In this document: one piece after another, positions 1 to 6,872 of the stretch
Numbering within the stretch: the stretch's first letter is position 1
How the letters are laid out: each line of letters starts with the position of its first letter
Assembly: GCA_002691835.1 (NCBI GenBank)
Contig: NZJA01000133.1
Span: forward strand, 1-11,456
Direction of reading: 5' to 3'
Source: Planctomycetota bacterium
Lineage (GTDB): Bacteria; Planctomycetota; UBA8108; UBA1146
DNA: 11,456 bases
Notes under the pieces: generated by a model
What the model was told of the DNA's origin: nothing
Seen by the model: the letters and a program-made list of their open reading frames with translations, nothing else
Databases searched by the model: none
Program-made: the position numbers and the translations under genes

Positions 1-1849
1 GGGTGATACCCGCAGATTCTGATTGCTGACTGGTTGTTACGTTAATGTTCGTACTACTGGAAGTTGTGTAGAAGATCTCATTCGTTACCGAGATCGAGTT
101 TTCCTGATTGTCGTCCGCAAGGATGAAGGGTGTCGCAAGAATATTGCTGTCCTCATCCGATTTAAGCGCATTGATAATCAGCGGGAATTGGCCGTCCTGC
201 TGGAGGATTGCACCGAGTCCGGTGGGAACCCCTGGAGTTCGTGTGAGTCCTGTAATCACGCCGCTCGGATCGAGGGCAGGAGTGACCGTACTGGCACCAA
301 AAGAACTGAGCAGAATACCTGCGAGATTTTGATCATCGAGGTTTCCGGCAAGGAACTCGATCGTGTAGTTAAGGCTCGATGAATCTTTCACCTGAACCAG
401 GGCCACCTCAAGGAAGACTTGACGGCGACGCTTGTCAATCTGCTTAAGGATGTTCTCGATCTCTTCGTATTCCTCAGGTTCTGCCTGGATGATGAGAGAG
501 TTCGTTTGCTCGTGTGGGACAATTCTTGTCGGTGTGAACTGTTGCTGGCTCTGAACTCCACCGGTATTTCCAGTGCCTGATCTACCTGTGGTTCTACCCG
601 TCGTTCTACTGGTATTTGTCCGTCGGAGAGATCCTTCCGATCCTTCAACCAGCTGACGGATGTTGTCGGCCAATTCCTCTGCTTTGAGGTAGTTGACCTT
701 GTAGATCCAAGTCGTATTTCTGACATTTCGGACCTTGGTATCGAGCTCGTCGATTAACTCGTGCACGAGGTCGAGTTCATCTTTGTCGGTCGACTGAATG
801 ATGATTTTTTGAGTTCGGTCGTCTGGGATCAGGCGGGTAGATTCTCCAGCCTGGCTTCCTGCCGCTGAGCTCCGAGCTGTGTTGCCCCTGCCAGCCTGGC
901 CAGGAGTAGGGGTGGTCCTTCTCCCTGTCGATCCCGTGGGACTGAAATCACTGAGAGCATCCGAGACGATGGAAACGATGCTTTGGGCATCTGCGTAAAA
1001 GAGCTCACGGATAGTCAGTGACTGATCCGGCCCAGTGACTTCAACGTCGATGTATTTCACGACTCGTTGAATGTGCTCAAGGACACGCATCTTGGCGCGA
1101 ATGAGCATCGTCTCATTTTCGGGGACAGTCACAATTTTGACACTTCCCGAAGCATTTCCGGCACCTGCAATCCCGAGCAACTCCTGCAGTGCAGTCCGGA
1201 CGACCTGGGCGGTCGTGTGGTTCAGCTGCAGAACCAGTGTTGCAAGTTCCTCTCCGGGAGCCTTGATGGCGTCTTCTTCATCCGCCACATAAATTGGGCT
1301 AACCGGATCGACGGGTGCGGTTTGTCCACCACGGGGAGAAGCCGATCGAACATTGATGACAACGGTGCCATCCTCGAGTTGACTTTCCCAAAGCTCGTAG
1401 CCGTTGGTTTCCAGAATCGCCTTGATGACCGGATAGGTCAGCGGATCCACATCGCCGATGACATCGACCGTGGTGTCCTCAGCGAATGCCACATCATTCG
1501 CGGCGGATGGGTAGTTGACGAACTTCCCAGTGGTGCGCTGGATGAATCGCAAGAGGCTGAGAACCGGAAAGGAACCCTCCTCCATGCGGTAAACATCCGC
1601 TTCATCCCCATCCTCGCTGGAGGCTGGGGTTCCTTCCTCTTCCACAGGAACGGTGTTGTCACCATCCTGGGCAAAGGAGATTCCACCGAATCCGGGACCC
1701 GCCACAAGGAGGGCCAGAATCAGCAGCAACAGACCAAATGGACTGTGCTGTTGATGCCGGAACGGCAACTGAACGATTGGGGTCTCAACAGGGGAGACCG
1801 CGGGACTTTTCTGAGGCATTGCTGTGCACCCTCTCAACATGGGGTTCAT
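1..1849 (-). CDS. gspD: GspD-type outer-membrane secretin, N-terminal 616 residues (3' end outside window)
   Basis: Secretins form the outer-membrane pore of type II secretion and related systems. The frame is open from 1849 to the left edge. A basic and hydrophobic N-terminus (about residues 30-60, ending FAQ) looks like a signal peptide. Periplasmic domains follow: N0-like about 92-168, N1 about 202-272, N2 about 277-375 and N3 about 382-475, then the start of the secretin core (RRRQVFLEVALVQV, 474-487; ILATPFILADDNQENSISV, 570-588). N2 and N3 each carry a Ser/Thr/Gly/Arg-rich insert (about 302-340 and 404-438). ATG at 1849 is chosen because AGAGAGGA lies 6 bases upstream; the in-frame ATGs at 1840 and 1819 have no such site. 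The distal core and C-terminus are missing only because the window ends. The four-N-domain layout favours GspD over PilQ. Neighbours on the same strand include a second secretin-domain gene and a sigma-54 activator. Confidence 0.93.
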   Translation of the reverse strand, partial: MNPMLRGCTAMPQKSPAVSPVETPIVQLPFRHQQHSPFGLLLLILALLVAGPGFGGISFAQDGDNTVPVEEEGTPASSEDGDEADVYRMEEGSFPVLSLLRFIQRTTGKFVNYPSAANDVAFAEDTTVDVIGDVDPLTYPVIKAILETNGYELWESQLEDGTVVINVRSASPRGGQTAPVDPVSPIYVADEEDAIKAPGEELATLVLQLNHTTAQVVRTALQELLGIAGAGNASGSVKIVTVPENETMLIRAKMRVLEHIQRVVKYIDVEVTGPDQSLTIRELFYADAQSIVSIVSDALSDFSPTGSTGRRTTPTPGQAGRGNTARSSAAGSQAGESTRLIPDDRTQKIIIQSTDKDELDLVHELIDELDTKVRNVRNTTWIYKVNYLKAEELADNIRQLVEGSEGSLRRTNTSRTTGRTTGRSGTGNTGGVQSQQQFTPTRIVPHEQTNSLIIQAEPEEYEEIENILKQIDKRRRQVFLEVALVQVKDSSSLNYTIEFLAGNLDDQNLAGILLSSFGASTVTPALDPSGVITGLTRTPGVPTGLGAILQQDGQFPLIINALKSDEDSNILATPFILADDNQENSISVTNEIFYTTSSSTNINVTTSQQSESAGIT

Positions 1850-1855
1850 GGCATT

Positions 1856-1863
1856 TCCTCTCT
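1856..1863 (-). promoter_or_regulatory. Ribosome binding site fixing the gspD start
   Basis: AGAGAGGA on the minus strand, 6 bases before the ATG at 1849. It decides between three in-frame ATGs (1849, 1840, 1819) in favour of the first. Confidence 0.7.
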
Positions 1864-1921
1864 CTTCATCGGCCGGAGGACAGTTGGCCTTGGGGCTTTT
1901 CGGGACATTTTTCCTAATTTT

Positions 1922-1951
1922 ACGAAAACGGCACTCTTCAAGGCCGTTCGT
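1922..1951 (-). promoter_or_regulatory. Predicted hairpin in gspD leader RNA
   Basis: On the minus strand ACGAACGGC can pair with GCCGTTTTCGT, 9 bp with a two-T bulge. The uninterrupted core is AACGGC/GCCGTT around a 10-base loop. The descending arm contains TTTT, so it resembles a weak attenuator, but the T run is too short and interrupted to call a terminator. It lies about 75 bases before the start codon. The pairing is seen; the function is not known. Confidence 0.35.
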
Positions 1952-1968
1952 CACAGATGAATCGGCGG

Positions 1969-1999
1969 GCCAGTGGTTTCCGCAGCGGAAGTTGCTGGC
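1969..1999 (-). repeat. 31-base symmetric element in gspD leader
   Basis: The perfect palindrome TTCCGC-A-GCGGAA (plus strand, 1978-1990) sits exactly centred inside outer arms GCCAG (1969-1973) and CTGGC (1995-1999), with 4-base unpaired spacers on each side. As minus-strand RNA it would form a two-storey hairpin with a symmetric 4x4 internal loop. As DNA it could be an operator. It lies just downstream of the predicted sigma-54 start site near 2020. Confidence 0.5.
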
Positions 2000-2031
2000 G
2001 GCTTGACCTGAGCCGATCACCCTTATTTTAA

Positions 2032-2046
2032 GCAAATGAAATGCCC
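2032..2046 (-). promoter_or_regulatory. Predicted sigma-54 (-24/-12) promoter for gspD
   Basis: The minus strand reads GGGCATTTCATTTGC followed by TT. Against the consensus TGGCACG-N4-TTGCW it matches the -24 GG, the adjoining CA, the full TTGC at -12, the following T, and the exact spacing. Mismatches are at the leading T and at the C and G of CACG. Transcription would start near 2020, giving a leader of about 170 bases before the ATG at 1849. A gene for a sigma-54 activator lies about 1.1 kb upstream on the same strand, which raises the prior. Not tested experimentally. Confidence 0.55.
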
Positions 2047-2074
2047 GTCCATGGCAACTGAGGAAGTTCTCCAA

Positions 2075-2112
2075 CTTTATTTAAATAAAGGGGTTACAGT
2101 GATTCCGGTAAC
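2075..2112 (-). promoter_or_regulatory. Candidate upstream activator site: two dyads
   Basis: The first dyad is a perfect 16-bp palindrome, CTTTATTTAAATAAAG (2075-2090), centred about -62 from the predicted start. The second is GTTAC-N10-GTAAC (2093-2112), centred about -82. Fis-type HTH activators bind as dimers to dyads upstream of -24/-12 promoters, often 80-150 bases upstream, so the second dyad is well placed. The AT-only core of the first could instead be a bending or IHF-like site. Assignment to the neighbouring activator is inference. Confidence 0.4.
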
Positions 2113-2274
2113 GTATTCCTGGTGCCTTTTGAGCTGATCTGGGGTGGGGTGTGTTGTGAAATCGAACAGTCCGGGCCCAATAGAGGACCTTTAAGGCTGG
2201 ATGATTATCGGAGAGTGGGGCGGTCAAGAGGTCGAGATGACGGGGTGTGATCCATCCAGGAGGGAGTCCCGTGG

Positions 2275-3051
2275 TTAGAAATTTTCCTGCTGATCGAGTT
2301 CCTCGAGAATCTTTTGAGCCTCTGGCCAGAGGTGCCGGGGAATACGGATCATCAATGAATTGGTCGGTTCATTGACGACGATGTGAATCGGTTGCCCTCC
2401 TCTATCCTCCCAACGCTGGTTGAGGAGCTCTTCCAGCATTGGCGCGCGGAGGAATCGGGCTTTCCAGATTTTTAAGGCGGGCCCATCTTCGCGTCGAGGG
2501 GGGACTCGGTCTGAACGCTGCAAGACCTTGAGATAATGATGGAGTCGTTCATTCGAAGCACAGGTGAGGACAACGCTTCGAGTGCGAGGCGAGGCAACAA
2601 AGTTGCTGTAACGGTCGAGGAGATCGAGATTTTTCTCCTTCATGTTCGCTTCCGCTCGAAGAATTTTGACACCCTCTTCCGGTTCGAGGTGGTCAAGTCG
2701 GACGACCTGCACGACCGGTTTGGGTCGCGGGGGTTCTGCCAGTCGATGGTGGGTCACCCAATAAGCTCGCGGCTGGCGGATAGCCCCAACAGGTTTCAGG
2801 AAAAGACCCGACTGATTCAGAATAGCTTCGAGCAACCGCTGATTTTTTGGAAGTAGCTGAAAAGGGCTGAGCAGCTGAACAGGGGTGTGCCCCATCGTTG
2901 GATTTTCATGAACGAGAGGAACACCTGAAAGGAGACTCCAGCCTTTGAGAACACAGGCCGCTGGCAGTGTTCCCTTTGGAAGAACATCTCCTTCGTTAGA
3001 AGGCATGGGGAGCAACAGGCAAACAGAGAGGCAAAACCCAAGAGGACTCAC
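2275..3051 (-). CDS. Exported protein with secretin N-type domains only (no secretin pore domain)
   Basis: The 258-residue product starts with GTG at 3051. The start fits because AAAGGAG lies 7 bases upstream. The N-terminus (GFCLSVCLLLPMP) looks like a short signal peptide, so a periplasmic location is likely. Three secretin-like modules follow: N0-like about 35-103 (SPFQLLPKNQRLLEAILNQ), N1-like about 113-180 (VVQVVRLDHLEPEEGVKIL, SPRTRSVVLTCASNERLHHYL), and N2-like about 192-254 (ALKIWKARFLRAPMLEELL, VVNEPTNSLMIRIP, AQKILEELDQ). It stops there, with no beta-barrel core, whereas full secretins usually exceed 550 residues. The frame is clean and ends in TAA, so this looks like a designed short protein rather than a fresh truncation. 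It lies between a sigma-54 activator gene and gspD on the same strand. A role as an accessory or scaffold for the secretin is inference; no enzymatic motif is visible. Confidence 0.82.
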   Translation of the reverse strand: MSPLGFCLSVCLLLPMPSNEGDVLPKGTLPAACVLKGWSLLSGVPLVHENPTMGHTPVQLLSPFQLLPKNQRLLEAILNQSGLFLKPVGAIRQPRAYWVTHHRLAEPPRPKPVVQVVRLDHLEPEEGVKILRAEANMKEKNLDLLDRYSNFVASPRTRSVVLTCASNERLHHYLKVLQRSDRVPPRREDGPALKIWKARFLRAPMLEELLNQRWEDRGGQPIHIVVNEPTNSLMIRIPRHLWPEAQKILEELDQQENF

Positions 3052-3058
3052 AGGATTT

Positions 3059-3065
3059 CTCCTTT
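3059..3065 (-). promoter_or_regulatory. Ribosome binding site supporting a GTG start
   Basis: AAAGGAG on the minus strand, 7 bases before the GTG at 3051. It supports the non-ATG start of the secretin N-domain gene. Confidence 0.7.
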
Positions 3066-3083
3066 CCTGGCCAGAAGCAGATT

Positions 3084-3098
3084 CTCCTGAATCAGGAG
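3084..3098. repeat. 15-bp palindrome between activator and secretin-domain genes
   Basis: CTCCTGA-A-TCAGGAG has 7-bp arms around a single base. It lies in the 105-base gap between the activator stop and the GTG at 3051. As DNA it could be an operator. As RNA it gives at most a 6-bp stem with a 3-base loop and no T tract, so it is not a good terminator. Confidence 0.4.
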
Positions 3099-3156
3099 CA
3101 GAATTAGACCATACCAGATTCGATGCAGACGATGGGTGAACTGAAGGGGTTCCCGA

Positions 3157-4998
3157 TCAACCAAGAATGTTTTTTAGGCGGGAATAGAGAGTGGATCTCT
3201 CGATCCCCAGAATCTCGGCCGCTTTTTTCTTGTTGCCGCCGACATACTCAAGGACCCGCAGAATGTGTTTTTCCTCAAGTTCCTTGAGCGAGATCGGCTT
3301 CCATGGAGAGTCCCCGGTCGGTTTTTTGTGAACCCTTGGCAGGAGTCGCAAATCTTCATCCGTAATATGTAAACCGTCAGAGAGAATCGCTGCACTCTCA
3401 AGGATATTACGCAGCTCTCGAACATTTCCCTGAAAAGGGTGAGCTTCGAGGAGTGCCACGGCTTGTTCTGAGAGAGTTTTTCGAGGCCTTTTTTTGTCGG
3501 CGAATTGATCAAGGAAATGATCGGAGAGAAGTGAGATGTCACTGACTCTTTCTCGAAGTGGTGGTACCTGAACTTCAAGAACTGCGAGGCGATAGAACAG
3601 GTCTTCCCGGAAGTTTCCTTTTTCAACCTCTTGCTGAAGATTTCGGTGGGTTGCTGCAATCAGTCGTATATCGACTTCGATAGAAGTATTACTGCCAACT
3701 CTTTCGAGGCAGCGTGTCTCCAAAAGTCGCAGCATTTTTGACTGAGCGGCTTCGGGGAGTTCGCCGATTTCATCGAGGAAAACGGTCCCTCCATTCGCAG
3801 CTTCGAACTTACCGATTTTTGTTTGATCAGCTCCGGTAAAGGCTCCTTTTTCATGACCAAAGAGTTCACTCTCCACCAGGTGCGGGGGTATTGCTGCGCA
3901 ATTGATGGTGATAAATGGCGCAGCTGCTCGGGTTCCCTGAAAGTGCAACCCTCTCGCAACCAGTTCTTTACCAGTTCCTGTTTCGCCCATGATCAGCACA
4001 GTCCCCTGGGTGGGGGCGACTTTTTGAATGAACTTTCTGACTTCGTCGATGGCTGGAGAGGTTCCAATGATCGGGTGGGTATCGAGGACTGATCGGACCA
4101 GATCGACTTTTTCCTGCTGGAGTTCATCGAGTTCTGCATTGAGGGAAAGCCCTGCTCCCATCGTCGCTGCGGCGATTCCCCCTGCCCACAGCTCAGATTC
4201 GCCAAGAGGATGAGAATCCCCATCGATGCGATCGAGGTAGAGAATCCCGCGCAGAGATCTTTCGATGAAGATGGGGGCCGCAATCACGCTGCGAATCTCG
4301 TCTCCAGTGACACTTCGACGATCTTCAAATCGTGGATCCAGAGAAGTATCTCTGGATAGGATTGCTCGACGGTTCCTGAGTAGTTCTCCGAGGATTGTTT
4401 GGCTGAGCACAAATCCCTGCAGAGGTACTCCGATTCGTGACCATGCCGTTCGGCAGAGCCACTGTCCGTTTTCTTCAATCAGGATCGCTCCACGATCAGC
4501 CTCAAGCCCTGATACCAACTTTTGAAGTCCTTGGTCGAGGCAACCGGTATCTGAAAATCCTTGCCCTAAAAGGGGAGCCGCTTGATCCAGAGTTTTAAGA
4601 ATCCTTTTTACCTGATGATCGGTAAATTTCCCGGGCTCTTGAGCTGTGGAATCGAGGATTTGAGTTCGCTCATGGGCTTCGGGAACGGTCTGAATTAAAG
4701 CTTCAACGATGATTTCGGTGTCACCAATACCAATGTGTTGACCGGGATGAAGCAGCTGTTCTCGAATGGGATCACCCGAAACATATGTACCATTGGACGA
4801 GTTGAGATCTGAAACTTTCCAACCATTGGGAGTCAGTTGAAGGCGAGCGTGCACTCTGCTGGTTGCCGGGTCGTCCAAGCGGATATCGACGGAATCATCT
4901 CTACCAATTAGAACTCCATCGTCTTGCGCCTTTTGATTACTGATGTCGTATCTTCTGGAGCTCTTATCAGGAGCGATGACATGTATTCGGGTTTTCAT
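3157..4998 (-). CDS. Sigma-54-dependent transcriptional activator, FHA-GAF-AAA+-Fis HTH
   Basis: The 613-residue product is a sigma-54 enhancer-binding protein. It has an FHA phosphothreonine-binding domain (about 10-100; GR at 32-33, SRVH 47-50, NSSNGT 66-71) and a GAF domain (about 150-290). The AAA+ domain spans about 310-540: Walker A GETGTGKE 338-345, sigma-54-contacting loop GAFTGA 385-390, Walker B VFLDE about 406-410, and FREDLFYRL about 463-471. A Fis-type HTH closes the protein (588-611, NKKKAAEILGIERSTLYSRL). There is no response-regulator receiver domain, so input should come through FHA and GAF. The ATG at 4998 overlaps the kinase stop as ATGA, typical of translational coupling; a TTG at 5019 is also in frame and would add 7 residues. 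The intact GAFTGA and Walker motifs indicate a working activator. The partner kinase next door and the -24/-12 match before gspD suggest its input and output (inference). Confidence 0.95.
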   Translation of the reverse strand: MKTRIHVIAPDKSSRRYDISNQKAQDDGVLIGRDDSVDIRLDDPATSRVHARLQLTPNGWKVSDLNSSNGTYVSGDPIREQLLHPGQHIGIGDTEIIVEALIQTVPEAHERTQILDSTAQEPGKFTDHQVKRILKTLDQAAPLLGQGFSDTGCLDQGLQKLVSGLEADRGAILIEENGQWLCRTAWSRIGVPLQGFVLSQTILGELLRNRRAILSRDTSLDPRFEDRRSVTGDEIRSVIAAPIFIERSLRGILYLDRIDGDSHPLGESELWAGGIAAATMGAGLSLNAELDELQQEKVDLVRSVLDTHPIIGTSPAIDEVRKFIQKVAPTQGTVLIMGETGTGKELVARGLHFQGTRAAAPFITINCAAIPPHLVESELFGHEKGAFTGADQTKIGKFEAANGGTVFLDEIGELPEAAQSKMLRLLETRCLERVGSNTSIEVDIRLIAATHRNLQQEVEKGNFREDLFYRLAVLEVQVPPLRERVSDISLLSDHFLDQFADKKRPRKTLSEQAVALLEAHPFQGNVRELRNILESAAILSDGLHITDEDLRLLPRVHKKPTGDSPWKPISLKELEEKHILRVLEYVGGNKKKAAEILGIERSTLYSRLKNILG

Positions 4999-6716
4999 GG
5001 TGATCCCGCCAGTTGCCAACTCCGAAGAATCCGCTCCCGATTGAGGGCGCCTTGAATGCGCACGCCATCAATCTTTGCATTCCACCCGGTGAGATCTCCT
5101 TCGAGTCGCAGACCCGGTGCTCCATTGGGAACAGCAGCAGCAGGAATTTGAAACGTCATACTCATTATTGGAGAATTCGACCCTGACGATTGAATACTGA
5201 GACGAAATCGATCTCGGGTGCGATCGTTCGGTTCGAGTCGTGAGAGAATCAAATTGTGATCGACTCCCTCTCGAAGAATCCCATTGCGTTGAAGGTCTTC
5301 GATTTCTATCGGGACTGGAGATCCATGTTGGAGAACCTCGATCTGCGGGATCGAAGATTTGCCAACGGACATGCCGATGCGCCATCGATTCCCGGGCTGA
5401 TCCGGGTCTCCGGCGACCTGCAATTCCACATCAGGTTTCCCCAGGATTCGCAATCCTTCGATCTCCCAGCGGTCGATTCTGGACAGGTATGGAAAGCGGA
5501 CAGTTCGTGGATCGTTCGCCCAGCGAAGCTGTCCTTCTCGAACCAGCGGGGCAATCCGGTTTCTTTGACCGCGGGAATTTTCCGCAACGTCTGAGCGGAA
5601 GAATCGCTCCATATCGTTGCTGTTGAAGTCAAAAGCGAGTTGGTCGAATGATTTTTCTTCATTCAAAAGCTCACCAAAGGCTTCGCTAACGCGGATTTTA
5701 TCTTGTTGAAGCGAAGGCCAAAGTACAGCGGCAAATGGAGCCCAGCCGAAGAAAGCGAGGGCGACGATGCCAACAGCAGAGATGATCAGTCGCCTGCGAC
5801 TACTTTGTCTTTGTACCGGATCGATTCTTTTGGAGATGGCCTCGAGATCGGTGAGTAATGCTTCGTGATTTTCAGGGCGGTCATCCGGATTCTTCGCCAG
5901 CATTCGTTGAATCAGATCTGCAAATTGTGAATCCAGTGAGGGGGACTCTTCAGCAAGATTCGGAACTGCGGCGTTGACGTGCGCGATGAGAAGATCCATT
6001 CGGGATTCTCGCTCGTAAGGGGGCTTTCCGCTGAGCAGGTGGAAAAGAGTTGCCCCCAGACTGTAAATGTCTGAACGTTCATCGGTCGTCAAACTCTGCA
6101 CCTGTTCAGGTGAGCAGTATTGAGGGGTTCCAATCACCTCTGTTTGATCTTCGGAACTTTCTCCTATCGCTCCTGCAAGTCCGAAGTCGACCAACTTGAT
6201 ATTATCGAGACCGTCGAGAATCAGATTGGACGGTTTAACATCACGATGAATGATCCCCTGATTTCGCGCTTCTTTGAGGGCAAGGGTTGCCGAGATGGCC
6301 ACCTTTAAGACCTCTGCCACGGGTAGCTTTTTACGTTTCTGTAACAGTTCTTCGAAGCTGGGACCGGGGAGAAATTCCATGACGAGATAGGGAAGCTCAT
6401 CTTCGTCATGGATGGCGTGAATCTGACCGATATTCGGATGATTGACCGCAGCGATGGCACGTGCCTCAGCGAGGAAATTCTCGCGGACATCCTCGTGATC
6501 TTTGAGACGAGGATGGACTCTTTTGATGGCGACAGTTCTTTGAAGAGACGGATCATGAGCCCGGTAAACGATGCCCATGCCGCCCTCGCCGATTTTTTCC
6601 TCGATCATGAATTGACCAATGTGGTCAAAACGTGGGGTTTGCATCGGTTGGGTGTCGTCTGGAGATAGGCCGTCTGAATCCGGAGGACTGGGCGAGAAGA
6701 GAAGATTAGATTTCAA
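4995..6716 (-). CDS. Membrane-anchored Ser/Thr protein kinase (Hanks type) with extracytoplasmic C-terminal region
   Basis: The 573-residue product has a cytoplasmic kinase domain at about 33-295. Visible motifs are the glycine loop GEGGMG 43-48, ATP-binding Lys65 in VAIK, likely helix-C Glu84, catalytic loop HRDVKPSN 157-164, DFG 177-179, a GTPQYCSPE activation segment ending at 204, and DIYSLG 216-221. All catalytic residues are present and it is an RD kinase. A basic stretch (about 303-309) and one membrane segment (about 310-334) follow. The remaining roughly 235 residues would lie outside the membrane; they are rich in short alternating beta-like stretches and contain no PASTA or other repeat I recognise. 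The start is TTG at 6716, chosen for a strong GGAGGAG 5 bases upstream; the next ATG is residue 25. The stop overlaps the ATG of the FHA-type activator. Kinase plus FHA protein in one transcript suggests a signalling pair (inference). Confidence 0.95.
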   Translation of the reverse strand: MKSNLLFSPSPPDSDGLSPDDTQPMQTPRFDHIGQFMIEEKIGEGGMGIVYRAHDPSLQRTVAIKRVHPRLKDHEDVRENFLAEARAIAAVNHPNIGQIHAIHDEDELPYLVMEFLPGPSFEELLQKRKKLPVAEVLKVAISATLALKEARNQGIIHRDVKPSNLILDGLDNIKLVDFGLAGAIGESSEDQTEVIGTPQYCSPEQVQSLTTDERSDIYSLGATLFHLLSGKPPYERESRMDLLIAHVNAAVPNLAEESPSLDSQFADLIQRMLAKNPDDRPENHEALLTDLEAISKRIDPVQRQSSRRRLIISAVGIVALAFFGWAPFAAVLWPSLQQDKIRVSEAFGELLNEEKSFDQLAFDFNSNDMERFFRSDVAENSRGQRNRIAPLVREGQLRWANDPRTVRFPYLSRIDRWEIEGLRILGKPDVELQVAGDPDQPGNRWRIGMSVGKSSIPQIEVLQHGSPVPIEIEDLQRNGILREGVDHNLILSRLEPNDRTRDRFRLSIQSSGSNSPIMSMTFQIPAAAVPNGAPGLRLEGDLTGWNAKIDGVRIQGALNRERILRSWQLAGSP

Positions 6717-6721
6717 TGGTT

Positions 6722-6728
6722 CTCCTCC
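6722..6728 (-). promoter_or_regulatory. Strong ribosome binding site for the TTG-started kinase
   Basis: GGAGGAG on the minus strand, 5 bases before the TTG at 6716. It justifies a TTG start over the downstream ATG codon 25. Confidence 0.75.
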
Positions 6729-6811
6729 GTTTCAGTGCTCTGGAAGCAGGATTCAATTTCATGGGCGGTCGATCCACCCCGCCGTCTGTCGTGCTATCCT
6801 GACCCTCGACA

Positions 6812-6833
6812 GGGCAGGTTTCTGAACCTGCCT
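6812..6833 (+). promoter_or_regulatory. Hairpin in the leader of the TIGR00300-glcD operon
   Basis: GGCAGGTT-TCTG-AACCTGCC is a perfect 8-bp stem with a 4-base loop, extendable by one G-T pair. It ends 39 bases before the ATG at 6873. There is no T tract, so it is not a terminator. Just upstream, TGCTATCCT (6792-6800 region) resembles an extended -10 box, but I see no matching -35. A regulatory hairpin or a dyad operator between the divergent genes are both possible. Confidence 0.4.
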
Positions 6834-6872
6834 GCTGCAGGAAAAGATCAGACTCGCAAGGATAGTCTCACG

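Larger units (their letters stand above)
1850..2274 (-). other. 425-base intergenic region upstream of gspD
   Basis: No convincing coding frame lies here. Reading on the minus strand it holds, in order, an unremarkable stretch (2274 to about 2113), two dyad-symmetric sites (2112-2075), a -24/-12 promoter match (2046-2032), two symmetric hairpin elements (1999-1969 and 1951-1922) and the gspD ribosome binding site. I see no clear intrinsic terminator for the gene ending at 2275: only short GC-rich symmetries such as GGGCCC, without a T tract. Confidence 0.6.

Noticed and set aside
23..382. 119-codon plus-strand frame at the left edge
   Set aside because: Antisense to the conserved secretin-core coding sequence; an artefact of the coding bias on the other strand.
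1067..1960. 297-codon open frame on the plus strand
   Set aside because: It lies antisense to gspD, whose minus-strand frame shows signal peptide, N0-N3 and secretin motifs. The plus-strand translation has no recognisable domain and no good start.
3098..3110. GG/GC pair on the minus strand before the secretin-domain gene
   Set aside because: Spacing is 9 rather than 10 bases, and the surrounding bases do not fit the -24/-12 consensus.
4999..5019. TTG start adding 7 residues to the sigma-54 activator
   Set aside because: The ATG at 4998 forms a classic ATGA overlap with the kinase stop and begins right before the FHA domain. The TTG cannot be fully excluded.
6735..6872. In-frame 46-residue N-terminal extension of the TIGR00300 gene
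   Set aside because: The extension is unlike the family, spans the leader hairpin, and the ATG at 6873 has its own AAGGA site.
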